Below, piece after piece: positions 12,694 through 23,402 of a stretch of 64,000 nt of DNA; position 1 is the first letter of the stretch, and every line of letters starts with the position of its first letter. This DNA is from Pseudocercospora fijiensis CIRAD86 (lineage: Eukaryota > Ascomycota > Dothideomycetes > Mycosphaerellales > Mycosphaerellaceae). Under the pieces are notes generated by a model. The model saw nothing but the letters and a program-made list of their open reading frames with translations. It was not told where the DNA came from and did no database searches. The translations under genes and the position numbers were made by a program. The stretch is from contig NW_006921533.1 of assembly GCF_000340215.1 (NCBI RefSeq), forward strand, positions 5,344,371 through 5,408,370, given 5' to 3'.

Positions 12694-12982
12694 TATAGTT
12701 AAATCGATAGTTTCCGTAGCTATACCGCTAAAAGCTTAAAATAAGGACTATCTAGCTACTGCCCTTAAAGGGTAGATCGAATACTATATAAGAAGGGTAT
12801 ATTAGCAGGTAGATAGGGTAGTAGTAGGTACAGGTAGTATTCGATAAGGAGCTAGGAGGAGAGGGAGGAAGGTAGGTAAGTTAGCCTATTACTAAGCGCT
12901 AAGCCCTACCTAAGGCACTAAGACCCTAGCTTTACTTAGCCTAGTTACATGCCAATCACGTATAGCCTCTTTAGCCCTAACA
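12694..12982 (-). repeat. 5' LTR of copy B
   Basis: 289 bp, best-preserved LTR of the family. On the minus strand it starts TGTTAGGGCTAAAGAGGC and ends TAACTATA. It is followed directly by a primer-binding-like site TTGCGCCCGAAGGACGGGAC, which resembles a tRNA-Lys-type PBS (TGGCGCCCGAA..GGGAC). Confidence 0.9.
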
Positions 12983-15900
12983 CAATGCCGTAAATAGCCC
13001 TTAATAAAGCGGCGGTAGAAGTTAGTAAAACCGAGGAACGATTAAAGCTCTTTAATAGACGTAGGAATAGGCTATTTAGTAATTGTTTTAATCCGGTTAG
13101 GATTAGCCTTAATACTATTAGTTAATACGATAAAGCTAAGGAAGGCTACCTCCTTAGCGGTAAAGGTGCATTTAGAAGGCTTATAATATAGGCTATAGGC
13201 CCGTAGGCGGTCGAGCACCTTACGTACGGCGGCCTAATATTCTACAATATTAGGTAAGTATATATAGACTAGGATATTATCTAGATAAACTATACAGAGG
13301 TAGTCTAATAGGCCTAATAGGGCCCGATTGATATAGGACTAGAATATAGTAGGGGTATTAGCTAGCCTAAATAGTATAACTAAGTACTTAAAATAGCTAT
13401 AGCGAGTGCGGAAGGCTGTTTTCTATTTATCGCCCTTACGAATGCAGATACGATAGTACGCATCCTTAATATCTAGTATAGTATAGAAGTAGGCGCTAGA
13501 AAGGCGGTCGAGGGTCTTATTAATAAGCGGAAGTAGATAGCGGTCTTTAATAGTAATAGCATTAAGTCTACGATAATTAATATATAGGCGTAGGCTACTA
13601 TCCTTCTTTAGTACGAACAGGATAGGTGCACTAGCAGGGCTATTACTATACCGTATCTAGCTATTAGCTAGGTTTTCCTCTAGGTACTCGCGTAATATAG
13701 CAAGCTCGCGCTTACTAAGGTTGTAAAGGGGACTAAAAGGGACCTCTTTGCCCTTTATAATGTTAATCTTATAATCCGTCTCTTTAAATATAGGCAATGT
13801 CGATGCTAAGTAGTGTTTAAATATATTAATATAGGTCTCTCGAATAGGCTCTAGTATACGAGAAAGCTAATTAGGGTCTATACTATTAGGGGCATAGGTT
13901 TATTGTTATTACTACCGAGCAGGTCGGCAGTCGGATTAGCTAAGACGGAGGCTAGTGTTAGGTTACTAATAAACAGGACCCTAATATTATTAGGACATTC
14001 GCTAACGTCGATGTACTTAATGTCCTCTTTCCTAGCGATTCTAAATCGCTACTATTAAAGGCCCAAGTCTATAGTTATAGCGTAGTACTTAAGAATAGGG
14101 TTTCTAAGGACAATATCGGATAGAAGGTTGTCTATATCTACTATATAGGCAGTGAAATCTAATAGGCGCTTATTGCCGAGGTCGTCTTTTAGAACTATAT
14201 AAACATAGTAGGCTCTATAGGTTAAGTACCGAGCGTTATTAAACTAAGCAAGGGTTAGCAGGTTAGTCCTAGGCAATTATCGAAGGTCTAATTGCTTAGC
14301 TAGGCGATAGCTAATAAGGGCGCTAACTAAATTTCCTAGATCTAGTATAACCTTAGCTTTATAGTTAGCGTCGTGCCTAGATATAAGACAGGTACGTATA
14401 ATAGCTAGCACAATGTCGATAGTCTTACGCCGCATAAGGCTAATAGTTAGTACAGCGCTTACTCTTTTTTCGAAGGACCGATAGGGGTAGTATTAGCGGC
14501 TAAAAGGTACTTACGGTACTCGGCGGTAGTATAGTCGATTCGGGCCTAATCCTTAGGTTTGTCGCATTGGCCTAGTAGGTAGCTAGTGCTGTCGCAGTTA
14601 AAGCACTTTAATCCGGTTAGGAGGTTGCTATATCTACTCGGATTAGCGCTAGAATTAGAGGAACGATTAGGGGTATATAGAAATAAGCCCCTTCCTTGTT
14701 CTCTTCCTCGCTAGGGGTTTCTACCGCAGTATCGGCCCCTGCCTCTTCTGCGTTAGTCGTTACTGTTTCTATTGTTAGTAGTGTTAGTTTAGAGAGTACT
14801 TCCTTAGTTTCTTTAGTTTCTACCGCGGCTACGGTTGTTAGATAGTCGTATCTTAGATTCTAACCGTTACTATAGCTATACTATACGCTCTATAGTTTCT
14901 ACTTTAATTATAAATTAAATTCGTATAAGATTAGCCTATTCGAATATACGGCGGCGGTCTAATTTAAGGACAAGCTCCTACCTTAATTTAGGGCGTATTT
15001 CGGAGATCTATATAGAGTTGGTCTTAGCCGGAAGGTTATCTTCTAGGGTCTTTAAATAGGCTTTAAATAAGCGAGCTAACTAGTTAGTCTTTTGTTTAGC
15101 TCGAAGGTACTAGTCCTAAGCGTGTTGTTGCCTTAGTATAGGGTTTCTAAGGGTGTTTAGTATAATAGTTTTGTAGGTCTGCTACTAAATAGCAGTCTAG
15201 TTATCGAGGGAGTCGAAATAGTTATCCTATATGCGCTTTAGGTCGCTATTGATATACTATATAGCGTAGACAACTAGTAAATAGTCGTCTAGAAGAGCCC
15301 TTAGTACATTTCGCTAGTTAAGCTTACAATTACGTATATAATTATTATATTACTTGCGACTAGAGCTATTAAACATAGTGCAATCCTTAAGCTTAGTATC
15401 CTTCTTCTAAACTAGGACGGATAGTAAGGAAGGCCTTGCTATTAGCTTAGTATTAGTTGTTAGGGCTTCCTATAGGCGGCGAATTTCGAGGAGATTATCC
15501 TTTAGCTATTGTTCTTAACGCAAGGTAGTAAGCCTGTTCTAAGTAGCTTCTTAAAGTCTCGCTACTAGTTAGGGACTAAAGGCTAGTTAGCTATATCGAC
15601 GATTAACAATATTGTAAAGAATGTCGTCGACAGGCAATTCTAGGTCGTTACCTAGAATTACAGGTTCTTTAGTAGGCTCTCCGGTAGGCCCTTTAGTAGG
15701 AGGCACTTTAGCAGGCTCTATACTACTAGAGTTGTTATTGCTAGCGCTACTAGCGGCGCCGCGGTTGTTGTTTCGTAATAAACCGGCTATTATAATAAGG
15801 GGTAATACTAATAATATATTATAGGCCCCTAAGATACGGATATAGCGGAATTAGTAGGTATCGGCTTAGTGCGATTAATTTAGTATAATAGGCCGTATAG
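12983..15900 (-). pseudogene. gag-protease-RT remnants, copy C
   Basis: Homologous throughout to copies A, B and D. Gag N-terminus lies near 15,621-15,824 with a shorter VPT-type repeat. Protease is at about 14,050-14,460 and RT at 12,990-13,880 (SPASAPILFVLKKD-type core near 13,580-13,660; LDIKDAYY near 13,455-13,480). Motif C reads Y-L-D-N near 13,270-13,285. Stops, mostly TAG, are scattered so that no ORF over about 70 codons remains. Confidence 0.82.
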
Positions 15901-15971
15901 AAGGCCTTGCTTAATGATTAGTACGGCCATTTAATAGAATAGTACGTATAGGTCCCGTTCTTCGGGCGTAA

Positions 15972-16261
15972 TATAGTTAAATCGATAGTTCTCGTAGCTA
16001 TACCGCTAAAAGCTTAAAATAAGGACTATCTAGCTACTACCCTTAAAGGGTAGATCGAATACTATATAAGAAGGGTTATATTAGCAGGTAGATAGGGTAG
16101 TAGTAGGTATAAGTAGTATTCGATAAGGATCTAGGAAGAGAGGGAGGAAGCAAGGAGAGTTAGCCTATTACTAAGCGCCAAGCCCTGCCTAAGGCACTAA
16201 GATCCTAGCTTTACTCGGCCTAGTTACATGCCAATTACGTATAGCCTCTTTAGCCCTAATA
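15972..16261 (-). repeat. 5' LTR of copy C
   Basis: 290 bp, aligns end to end with the LTR of B and D. The terminal TG has become TA (reverse complement starts TATTAGGG). Confidence 0.88.
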
Positions 16262-16265
16262 GTAA

Positions 16266-16547
16266 TATAGTTAGATTAGTCTTGTTCGTAGCTATACCGC
16301 TAAAAGCTTAAAATAAGAACTATCTAGCTACTACCCTTAAAGGGTAGATCGAATACTATATAAGAAGGGTTATATTAGTAGGTAGATAGGGTAGTAGTGA
16401 ATTAGTATAGTATTCGATAGAGATCTAAGAGGAGAGGGAGGAAGGTAGGCTAGTTAGCCTAACGCTAAGCGCTAAGCCCTACCTAAGGTATTAGGACCCT
16501 AGCTTTACTTAGTCTAGTTAAATGCTAATTACGTATAACCTCTAACA
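16266..16547 (-). repeat. Second LTR directly outside copy C
   Basis: About 282 bp of the same LTR, in the same orientation, only 4 bp (GTAA) from the LTR of copy C. Its outer end lacks about 8 bp (TTTAGCCC). It may be a solo LTR, or the LTR of an element into which C inserted. Confidence 0.83.
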
Positions 16548-17994
16548 ATAACTAAGAGTTCTAAGGAACGAACTAGCATTCGGACTTAGTATAGCGAGTA
16601 ACTAGTAGAACGTTCTATAGAGCTGCCTTATAGCTCTTTTATATACTATACCGATACTAAGGGAGGAGCTATCCTAGTACTTAATGTTATCGAATAGTTT
16701 AGTATTATAACTTATAACTTCTTAAGGAGGAGGACTTCTAGGGAAATTAATAAGTTCTACCTAGATCTAGAAAATATTACTCGGAATTAAATAGCGAGCG
16801 AAAGGATAAAATTTATACCTAATAAGTGCAGTTTCGGAACTAAACTATAATAGCTTATATATGTACATGCTTTTAATTAGTTAGTGCCCTTAGCTAATTA
16901 TCTATAGATTTAGGGTTATATAAGTACCTTCTTATAACTAAAAAATGCCGGCTACGCTACCGGCTATACTCTCGTATCTTATAAAGGGCTTGCTTCGAGT
17001 TACGTATATATTCTTACACTTCTTAGAAACCGATAAATTCTATAGTTCGAACTAGCTACTCCTATAGTTGCTTAGCAAACTAACCTAAACTAAACTAGAT
17101 TTTCGGCTTAGTAAACTAAACCAAACTAACCCGAACTACTACGGAGTCTAGCGAGCGTAGTAAATATAACCTAGTTACTATTGTAGCCGGCAATCGTAGC
17201 CGGTAGTTAAATAAGAGTATCCTTATAGTAAAACTAATATAGTCTCTAGTTTAAACTTAGAATCTAGATAGTTTTAAAAAACCAAACCGAAACTAGGGAG
17301 CTAGTTCGCCGCTAAGAAACTAAAATTTATACGTTTAGTAGTTCGTAAACTAAACTACTATAGGGTCTAAGCGCGGCCTTGTTTTTAGTCCGATTTATAG
17401 GGTCGGTAGCGATTAGGGTAGTAACTTTTACTTAATAATCCTTATACTCTTTCTCGAGTCTTATATAGCTCGAATAGCGTATATTCTAGCTTTATATAAC
17501 TAGATATATCTCTAACCTTATTGTTCTTCGCCTTCGCCGCTTCTAGCTATTTTGTTTTAATATACTAATAATAGTACCTAGAAATAATAGCGCTATTCCG
17601 GTCTTCTTTAGCCTCTATTATATAAGTATAGCTATATATACTAGATATTAGTTTAATAGTAATAATCTATTACTCGTAGGATAGTAATATATTCTTATTT
17701 ATAAATAGAACTAGTCGCGAAGGGCGCTAAGATCGCTAAGCGTAATACTATTAGATTAGTATATAGTTATAGGCGGTACTTCCTCTATTATAGTAATAAT
17801 AGAGGCGACGAGGTAGTAATAATTTTAGAATTCCTAAAATTATAGCTAGACTATATACAAATTCGTAGATCTTAGCGGGAATACAAAAACGTTATCAATT
17901 TCGGCTTCTCTACGAACCGAGTTAAGTAAGATTTAGCGAGTTGCCAGAGTACAGACACCTTAAAGGGATACATTCGAAACTCAACTAATCGAAA
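16548..17994. other. RIP-affected region, no gene identified
   Basis: TA-rich sequence with no recognisable domain. A stretch at 17,040-17,340 is rich in CTAAACTAAAC-type words. Around 17,940-18,000 the sequence still has CCA, TCA and TGA sites, so RIP was weaker there. Confidence 0.45.
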
Positions 17995-19131
17995 TCAACC
18001 TATAATGTTAACGAAATCTGCCGCCGACTTCTCTCTCTACCCTCGTCGAGTCGACGTCGCGAGAAGCTATAACGCGATATAGAGCTAGAGGAAAGCACTA
18101 ATCTGCTCTTTTATTACCCTAAGGACGGTTCGAGTAATACTCGTATTAACCGCTCTATCGAACGGCTTAATTCCTATAGGTCTACTCCGGAGACTACTTA
18201 ATCTATCCGTATCTAGCATACCGTTGCGCAGATCTTCGGCGTACAACTAACTACCTAGCGCGACTATCTCCTTTAGTATACGACTTATAAGTCTACGCTA
18301 CTTCTCCTACTCCTCCTTCTCGCCTATATCGCGCAAAAAGTTCGTATTAGCTATAGAAAACTCTATCTCGGCTAATAGAATTAGACGAAGATAATAGGCG
18401 AAGGACTTAATAAACGGCTCCTAATACGAATATATTAAATATGCGACCTTAGCGAAAGAGATATGTATCTTAATATTAGGTTAGATATATACGATAGGGC
18501 GAGTAGAGGAGGCTAATAAGAGGAATCTGTCGCTAAACGTACGGAACCTCTTCGTATCAATAATACCTACTAGAACAGAATACCTAGAGGCAATGTCGAT
18601 GTAGGTATAGAATTAATGAGTTTCGAAGAAGATATATCGGGAGCGGAAGACTTCGCGACCTTTCTAGCGGCTAATAGCAATAATATATTCGACGATGAGG
18701 CTACGAACGCTACTTAGTTCCTTATACTCTAGGACATTCGGGTCTACTATAAGGGCAGAGGCAACTAAGTCATCCTAGCGACCGAAAATGATATAGGTAT
18801 GCTCTACTAGCTTCTCGAAATAGACGAGATCGCTTAGCTCGGTAGGCAAATACTCGAGAGGGAATAATGTCGCGCGAGGTAGACTTCCGACGGTACGGGC
18901 GGCCTCGATAGTATCTTTAAGAAGAGTTAGCTTTTCGAGGGTAGAGTTTAAATCAAGATAAAGTAGTAAGGCTATATACCTAGCGGCTGCATCCTCTTAA
19001 AAAGCGTAAGATAGCTTTAGGGTTGCGTAGTTTCGATGACTAAGAGATGAAAAGCTAATGCGGTAGGAATATATAAAAGCTAACGATACTAAACCAGGCG
19101 GCAGGGAGGTGCCTAGGTGAGGTTTAGACAT
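17995..19131 (-). pseudogene. Decayed 378-codon gene of unknown function
   Basis: A single minus-strand frame runs from an ATG at 19,131 (start MSKPHLGTSLPPG) to a TGA at 17,995. It is interrupted only by TAG/TAA codons of the RIP type, most of which would be Trp or Gln in the parent. 1,137 bp divides exactly into codons. The restored frame would be a mixed alpha/hydrophobic protein with no motif I recognise. The region 19,000-19,240 around its start keeps TGA/TCA sites, so the promoter side is less mutated. It is divergent to the reading frame at 19,373. It may be cargo of the same repeat as the SNF2 remnant; the frame is clear and the function unknown. Confidence 0.6.
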
Positions 19132-19372
19132 TGTAATGCCTAAAGCGTAGGAATGAGTAGAAGTGAAGTTTGTAGAGAATAGGATATACGTAGTTTCAAC
19201 GGTTACACATTCGGATAGTGCCGAGACCCTTATAAGAAAAAAAAAAGCAAAAACAAAAAGAAAACAAGAGCAGGTAGGAGAAAAAAAAACACTGCAACAA
19301 TACTAATAATAACAACAACATCTCGCCTAGTTCTAGTAAGCGACGACTCCCTACTTACCCGATACGCATAGA

Positions 19373-20584
19373 ACCCGACTATTACTACATAGTAGATATA
19401 ACAGCGCTATAACAAACGATCCGGACGTGCCGAGAGCAGGCTAACGCCTAGTTATAGACTATAACGAAGTCTACGAGGTCCTAGAGAAGTATACTAGTAG
19501 CAATTATATTAGTAAGCTCGATTATATTCGCCTAAAGAACTGCACTTAGACGGAGTATAACAACTTTGAGAGGATCGTCCGCGAGGGTCTCCGTATTAAG
19601 ACGTAAGTTATAGCATCGAGCTTAGTAGTTATAAGGCAATCTACTAACATTTATAGCCCTCTTATCGTATCCGAAGCTAACGAGAGCCGCCTAGAGAAAT
19701 TCGATGTCCGTCGCAATAAACAGCTTATAGTCTAGCAGCTAGACAAGGCGAAAAGTAACAAGATTTTCTTTAAGTAGGCTATAAACTATATTAGGGCCCG
19801 CTTCCCTAAGTACTATACAACCCCGACTAACTTACGGGAGTTCGAAGCGTCGATAATCCTTACCGAGAGAAATCGGTTTACCGATAACGAAACGCTCTCG
19901 ATTCTTACTAATGCCGATAGTAGGTTATTCGAAGAACCCGAGACTATAGTACGTCTATCGTCTAAGGTACGGCGTCGTTTACTCGAGGACAGTATCGCGT
20001 ATTAGTAAGCCAAAATGCGAAGTAGGGAGCTAAGGATAGTAGATAATAAACAACTCGGCTTACGGAAGCTATAGTATAAGTACGGTAAAGAGTATAAAAA
20101 GGCTAATCGAAAAGAGAAAGACGTAGAAGACCTTACTAGACGTAAAAATCATTAGGAAAAGACGCTATTAAAGAAGCGCGCCCCGATTATAAGCACCGTA
20201 TAGCGGACTCGCGTCCTTTCGCTAATTTGTAATAAGGATAGAAAGGAGCATATATACAACGCGAGGGCGGCTAATCTCTTCTCTATCGATAAGGGTTTAG
20301 TTAACAAGATTAAGTCGGGCAAAGAGAAAAACCTAGAGATAGCGAAGATTATAGTAACAGCGGTTAAGAAAATTATAGCAGAGGGCACAACCTAGGGAAG
20401 AGGTTATATATACTATAAGGACGGCGAGGACAAGAAGTATACGCTTACTACCGACTAGCGCTTATAGCAGATAATTTAGTTATTTAATGCTAGGAAGCGC
20501 AATATAATTCTATATTAGGGAATTAGGACAGTAGCAGATAAAGACACAAAGCGTGAGTTGCCTAAAGATATAACACTGTTATAA
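19373..20584 (+). pseudogene. Decayed roughly 400-codon gene, unknown
   Basis: One plus-strand frame, readable through about 17 TAG/TAA codons, ends at TAA 20,582-20,584. The product would be highly charged and basic in its second half (runs such as YGKEYKKANRKEKD and RRKNH). I recognise no domain. The start is uncertain; the frame extends at least to 19,373. It is divergent to the 17,995-19,131 remnant, with about 240 bp of A-rich, little-mutated sequence between them that could have held a shared promoter. Confidence 0.5.
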
Positions 20585-20865
20585 GATATACGACTTCAAT
20601 AATGATAGGAAAGAGAGTAATGACTTTGGGTATAGGATAACCGGTATAGTTAGATCGACGAGAAGAGGGAGAATAGATCCTTATTAATAAAGACAAATTA
20701 GTCGTATAGGACGTGAATATAAATAGGACAGGTACTATTGTCCCTATACTTGAGATAAGTCGAGGAGAACAGGCGCTATGCCGCCCACTATCCTATATCG
20801 TAGAGTAGTTTTTACGTGCGACACCCCGGCCTCTCTACTACGAGAGCACATCGCGTTACACTATA

Positions 20866-20960
20866 CCGCTACGTATCGCATCGCATCGTACCGCATTATA
20901 GCGTATTATAGCGCATCGCAGCGCATCGTAGCGTATTATAGCGCATCGTAGCGCATCGTA
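20866..20960. repeat. 10-bp tandem repeat
   Basis: Degenerate units alternate between AGCGCATCGT and AGCGTATTAT (for example 20,890-20,960), about nine copies. The two forms differ by C-to-T type changes, as expected from RIP on one ancestral unit. Confidence 0.75.
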
Positions 20961-21052
20961 GCGTAGCAACTATAGCTACGAAAGACGAGATTAACTTCGA
21001 TAAATAGGCGTAGTCGGCAAAGCCTATACAATTACTTTAGCGGTTCCTAAGA

Positions 21053-22140
21053 AGGGGCTCTAGCCTAGAAAAAGAAATTAAACGAACTACCTAGGAAGCT
21101 AGTAGAGTAGAAGGCTTCTATAACTAGGACTACGATATAAGAACCGAACTATAGAAGGAGAAGAGGAAATCTTACGTATCGGAACTAGCTTTAGAATTCT
21201 TCGATAGGCTTAAACTAACTATAGAATAGAGTAGTAGATTCGATCTCTAGTACTACTATAATATATTTTTCGCCTTCCTACCGGACCTCTAGAACTAGGA
21301 TAAGAAGTTAAAAAAGACCGTAGAGGAGCGTAAAGCTTAATAAATCACTCTTAATAGCAAATATTCTACGCTTAAGCTATTAAGTGCGTCGGCGTCTAAA
21401 CTTCCTATAGCGAGTGCGACTAGATCTAGTCTACTACTACCTCTAAGTTCCGAGTCGCGAATAGGGCTAAGATTTAACGCTAACAACGCTAATGCTACAA
21501 ATCCTAAGCTTAGTATAGGCCCTACAATTAGGGAGCGCCTTTTATAGAGGTCGGTAGGACTCGGCGTAGGTAATAAGATAGATACTCGTAATACGGATTA
21601 TAGCGTACGCCGACGCGCTATAAGCAAGCAGCGCTCTTTACTAGTATCGCTATTACTTCGGACTACGTTAAATACAAATAAATTAGAGTCTCCCCTCTAT
21701 AGCCGCGGTAGAGATATACTAGCCCTTCTATCGGCGCTATTAGTACTATTAGTAGCATTACGTTCCGATTATATTATACCCGATGCGATAGGATCTACTC
21801 TATATAGTCGTACCGAGCCTAGACGCCTTTTCTAGCGAAGGCTATTACTTCGTAATCTACTAATTACTCGCTAATCTCGACTCCCCTAAGTTAACGATAT
21901 ATAGCGTATAGTACGGAGTCTAGATATTAACAACGATGATAGTAATAAAGATAATAACGAATAGGAAGCTCTAGAAGAGAAGCGCCCGACATTTACCGAA
22001 TATACTTCTATTAGAGTGTTCGCTGCGTCCTAGCTATAGCAACGCGGTTAGGAGCAAATAGATCCTAGCGTTTCTCGTAATCCTCGCAATCCCGAGTCCT
22101 TTATAGTTAGTCTTGCAATATTGTTACCCCTAGGGTAGAG
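21053..22140 (+). pseudogene. Decayed reading frame, unknown
   Basis: A plus-strand frame is readable for over 300 codons with mainly TAG interruptions. Early part is charged (SLEKEIKRTT; KEKRKSYVSELALEFFDRLK); the later part is Ser/Leu/Arg-rich. No domain recognised. It may be an exon of the same gene as the next remnant, which is in a different frame. Confidence 0.42.
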
Positions 22141-22149
22141 TTTTAGGGG

Positions 22150-22965
22150 TACTAGCGAGTTGAATCTAGCTAAGCAAAGAGTAAGGCTTCGAAGAAGATC
22201 GCGTTTAGTAATCGGACGGATACACTTATCTACTACGATCCTTAGACTAGGAAATTATCTACAATCTTAGACGACGACGACGACCTCTATACTACGGTTA
22301 CCTACCTCTTCTATAACTTGCCGACTTCAATATGCCGGACGGTAACTATCTAGGCATTAGATAATATATCGCCGAGCAGTAATAATATAGGAGAGGAAAT
22401 CGCGGCGATAAACGACAAGATAATTGCTAAGGCTCGCCCTTTTATATTCGCTAGTCGTCGTAAGCGCAAGTCGGGCGAGAAGGATATATAGCTATAGAAG
22501 AAGCATAAGGTTTTACCTCTACGTAAAATACAGAACCTATACGGTTTTCGGTATATTAACCCTAATTCGACTCCGATCGAAGAAGATAACTATATAGGGC
22601 ATAGAGCTCTAGGGGAGTATACGTAGTATGTTAAATTCAATCTAAATCCGAACGAAGAAGTCGATAATATAGGATAAGAGCATAGAGTTTTAGGGGAGCA
22701 GGCGTAGTATATCAACTCCGATCGGACTGCGATTAAGGAAGCTACGGATACAAGACAAGAGTATAGAGCTTAAGGGGAGCATATACAGCATATTAACCCT
22801 AATCCGACTTCGATCGAATAAGTCGATAACGTAGGACGAGAGCGTAGAGCCTCGGGAGAATATACGCAAGATAGTACTATTAGTAAGGATGTAGATGTCG
22901 ACAATAAGATTAGCTACAAGAATCAAGCGGAGTCGCTCCCTATACCGAAGACATCGAAATGCTAG
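22150..22965 (+). pseudogene. Decayed frame with 27-residue repeats
   Basis: The plus-strand frame includes an acidic LDDDDDLY patch near 22,270 and a basic ASRRKRKSGEKD patch near 22,455. It then has four copies of a 75-82 bp (about 27-codon) tandem repeat from 22,549 to 22,870. Repeat copies share a core of Y-I-N-P-N-x-T-x-I-E-E, V-D-N-I-G, EHRALGE. The ORF on the opposite strand over 22,690-22,992 is a shadow. Function unknown. Confidence 0.5.
22549..22870. repeat. About 81-bp tandem repeat, four copies
   Basis: Copies begin near 22,549 (75 bp), 22,624, 22,705 and 22,786, each carrying the words TATATTAACCC or a variant, then GATCGAAGAAG and CATAGAGCT or a variant and GGGGAG. Copy lengths are close to multiples of three, consistent with an encoded repeat. 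Confidence 0.75.
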
Positions 22966-23402
22966 ACGTCTAGATGCAAGACACGCACGCACAAAAACCT
23001 ATACTATAAGACGCTACGCGGACAGACATCGACAGCTCCGGAGAGAACTCGAGCACAAGCGCCGACGTTAAGCAAGACAAGACAGTGCGTATATCCTTAC
23101 CTAGTAGCAAGCCTAATAATAGTTCAATCGATATTGTTAGGCTAGAGCACCTCGATTATTAGGACAGGACAGGACAGCGCGTATACCCTTACCTAGGGGC
23201 AACTTCGATCGTAGTTAGATCGAAGACGTTAGTAATTAGCATTACGCTAACTAGACGTCTACGTTAGTGCCCGCCTATATAGACTCGGGTTTGGCTTATC
23301 GTCCTATATTGTCTACGATAGGACAAGTAACGTCCCGATAGAGTTGTCGGACGACGAGGAGTCCGAAGTATCGTCCGAGTAAGAGGAGGATAGCGAATAT
23401 CT

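Larger units (their letters stand above)
7196..12982 (-). mobile_element. Ty3/gypsy chromovirus copy B, nearly complete
   Basis: The most complete copy of the family in the window. On the minus strand it has 5' LTR (12,694-12,982), primer-binding-like site, gag, protease, RT, RNase H, integrase and a C-terminal chromodomain. No 3' LTR is found below 7,196. Its 5' LTR abuts the broken RT of copy C at 12,983, so B appears to have inserted into C. The LTR still begins TGTTAGGG, so the canonical 5' TG survives. The gene order and chromodomain place it among the chromoviruses of Ty3/gypsy (Metaviridae-type) elements. All genes are RIP-damaged. Confidence 0.9.
12983..16261 (-). mobile_element. Ty3/gypsy chromovirus copy C, interrupted by B
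   Basis: 5' part of another copy: LTR at 15,972-16,261, then gag, protease and RT. It stops at 12,983, where the outer end of copy B's LTR begins. Alignment by eye with copy D shows the break inside the RT C-terminal region (family GGCTATTTACGG). The missing 3' half of C is not recognisable elsewhere in the window. Confidence 0.87.

Noticed and set aside
20152..20388. 78-codon minus-strand ORF
   Set aside because: Shadow of the plus-strand decayed frame 19,373-20,584.
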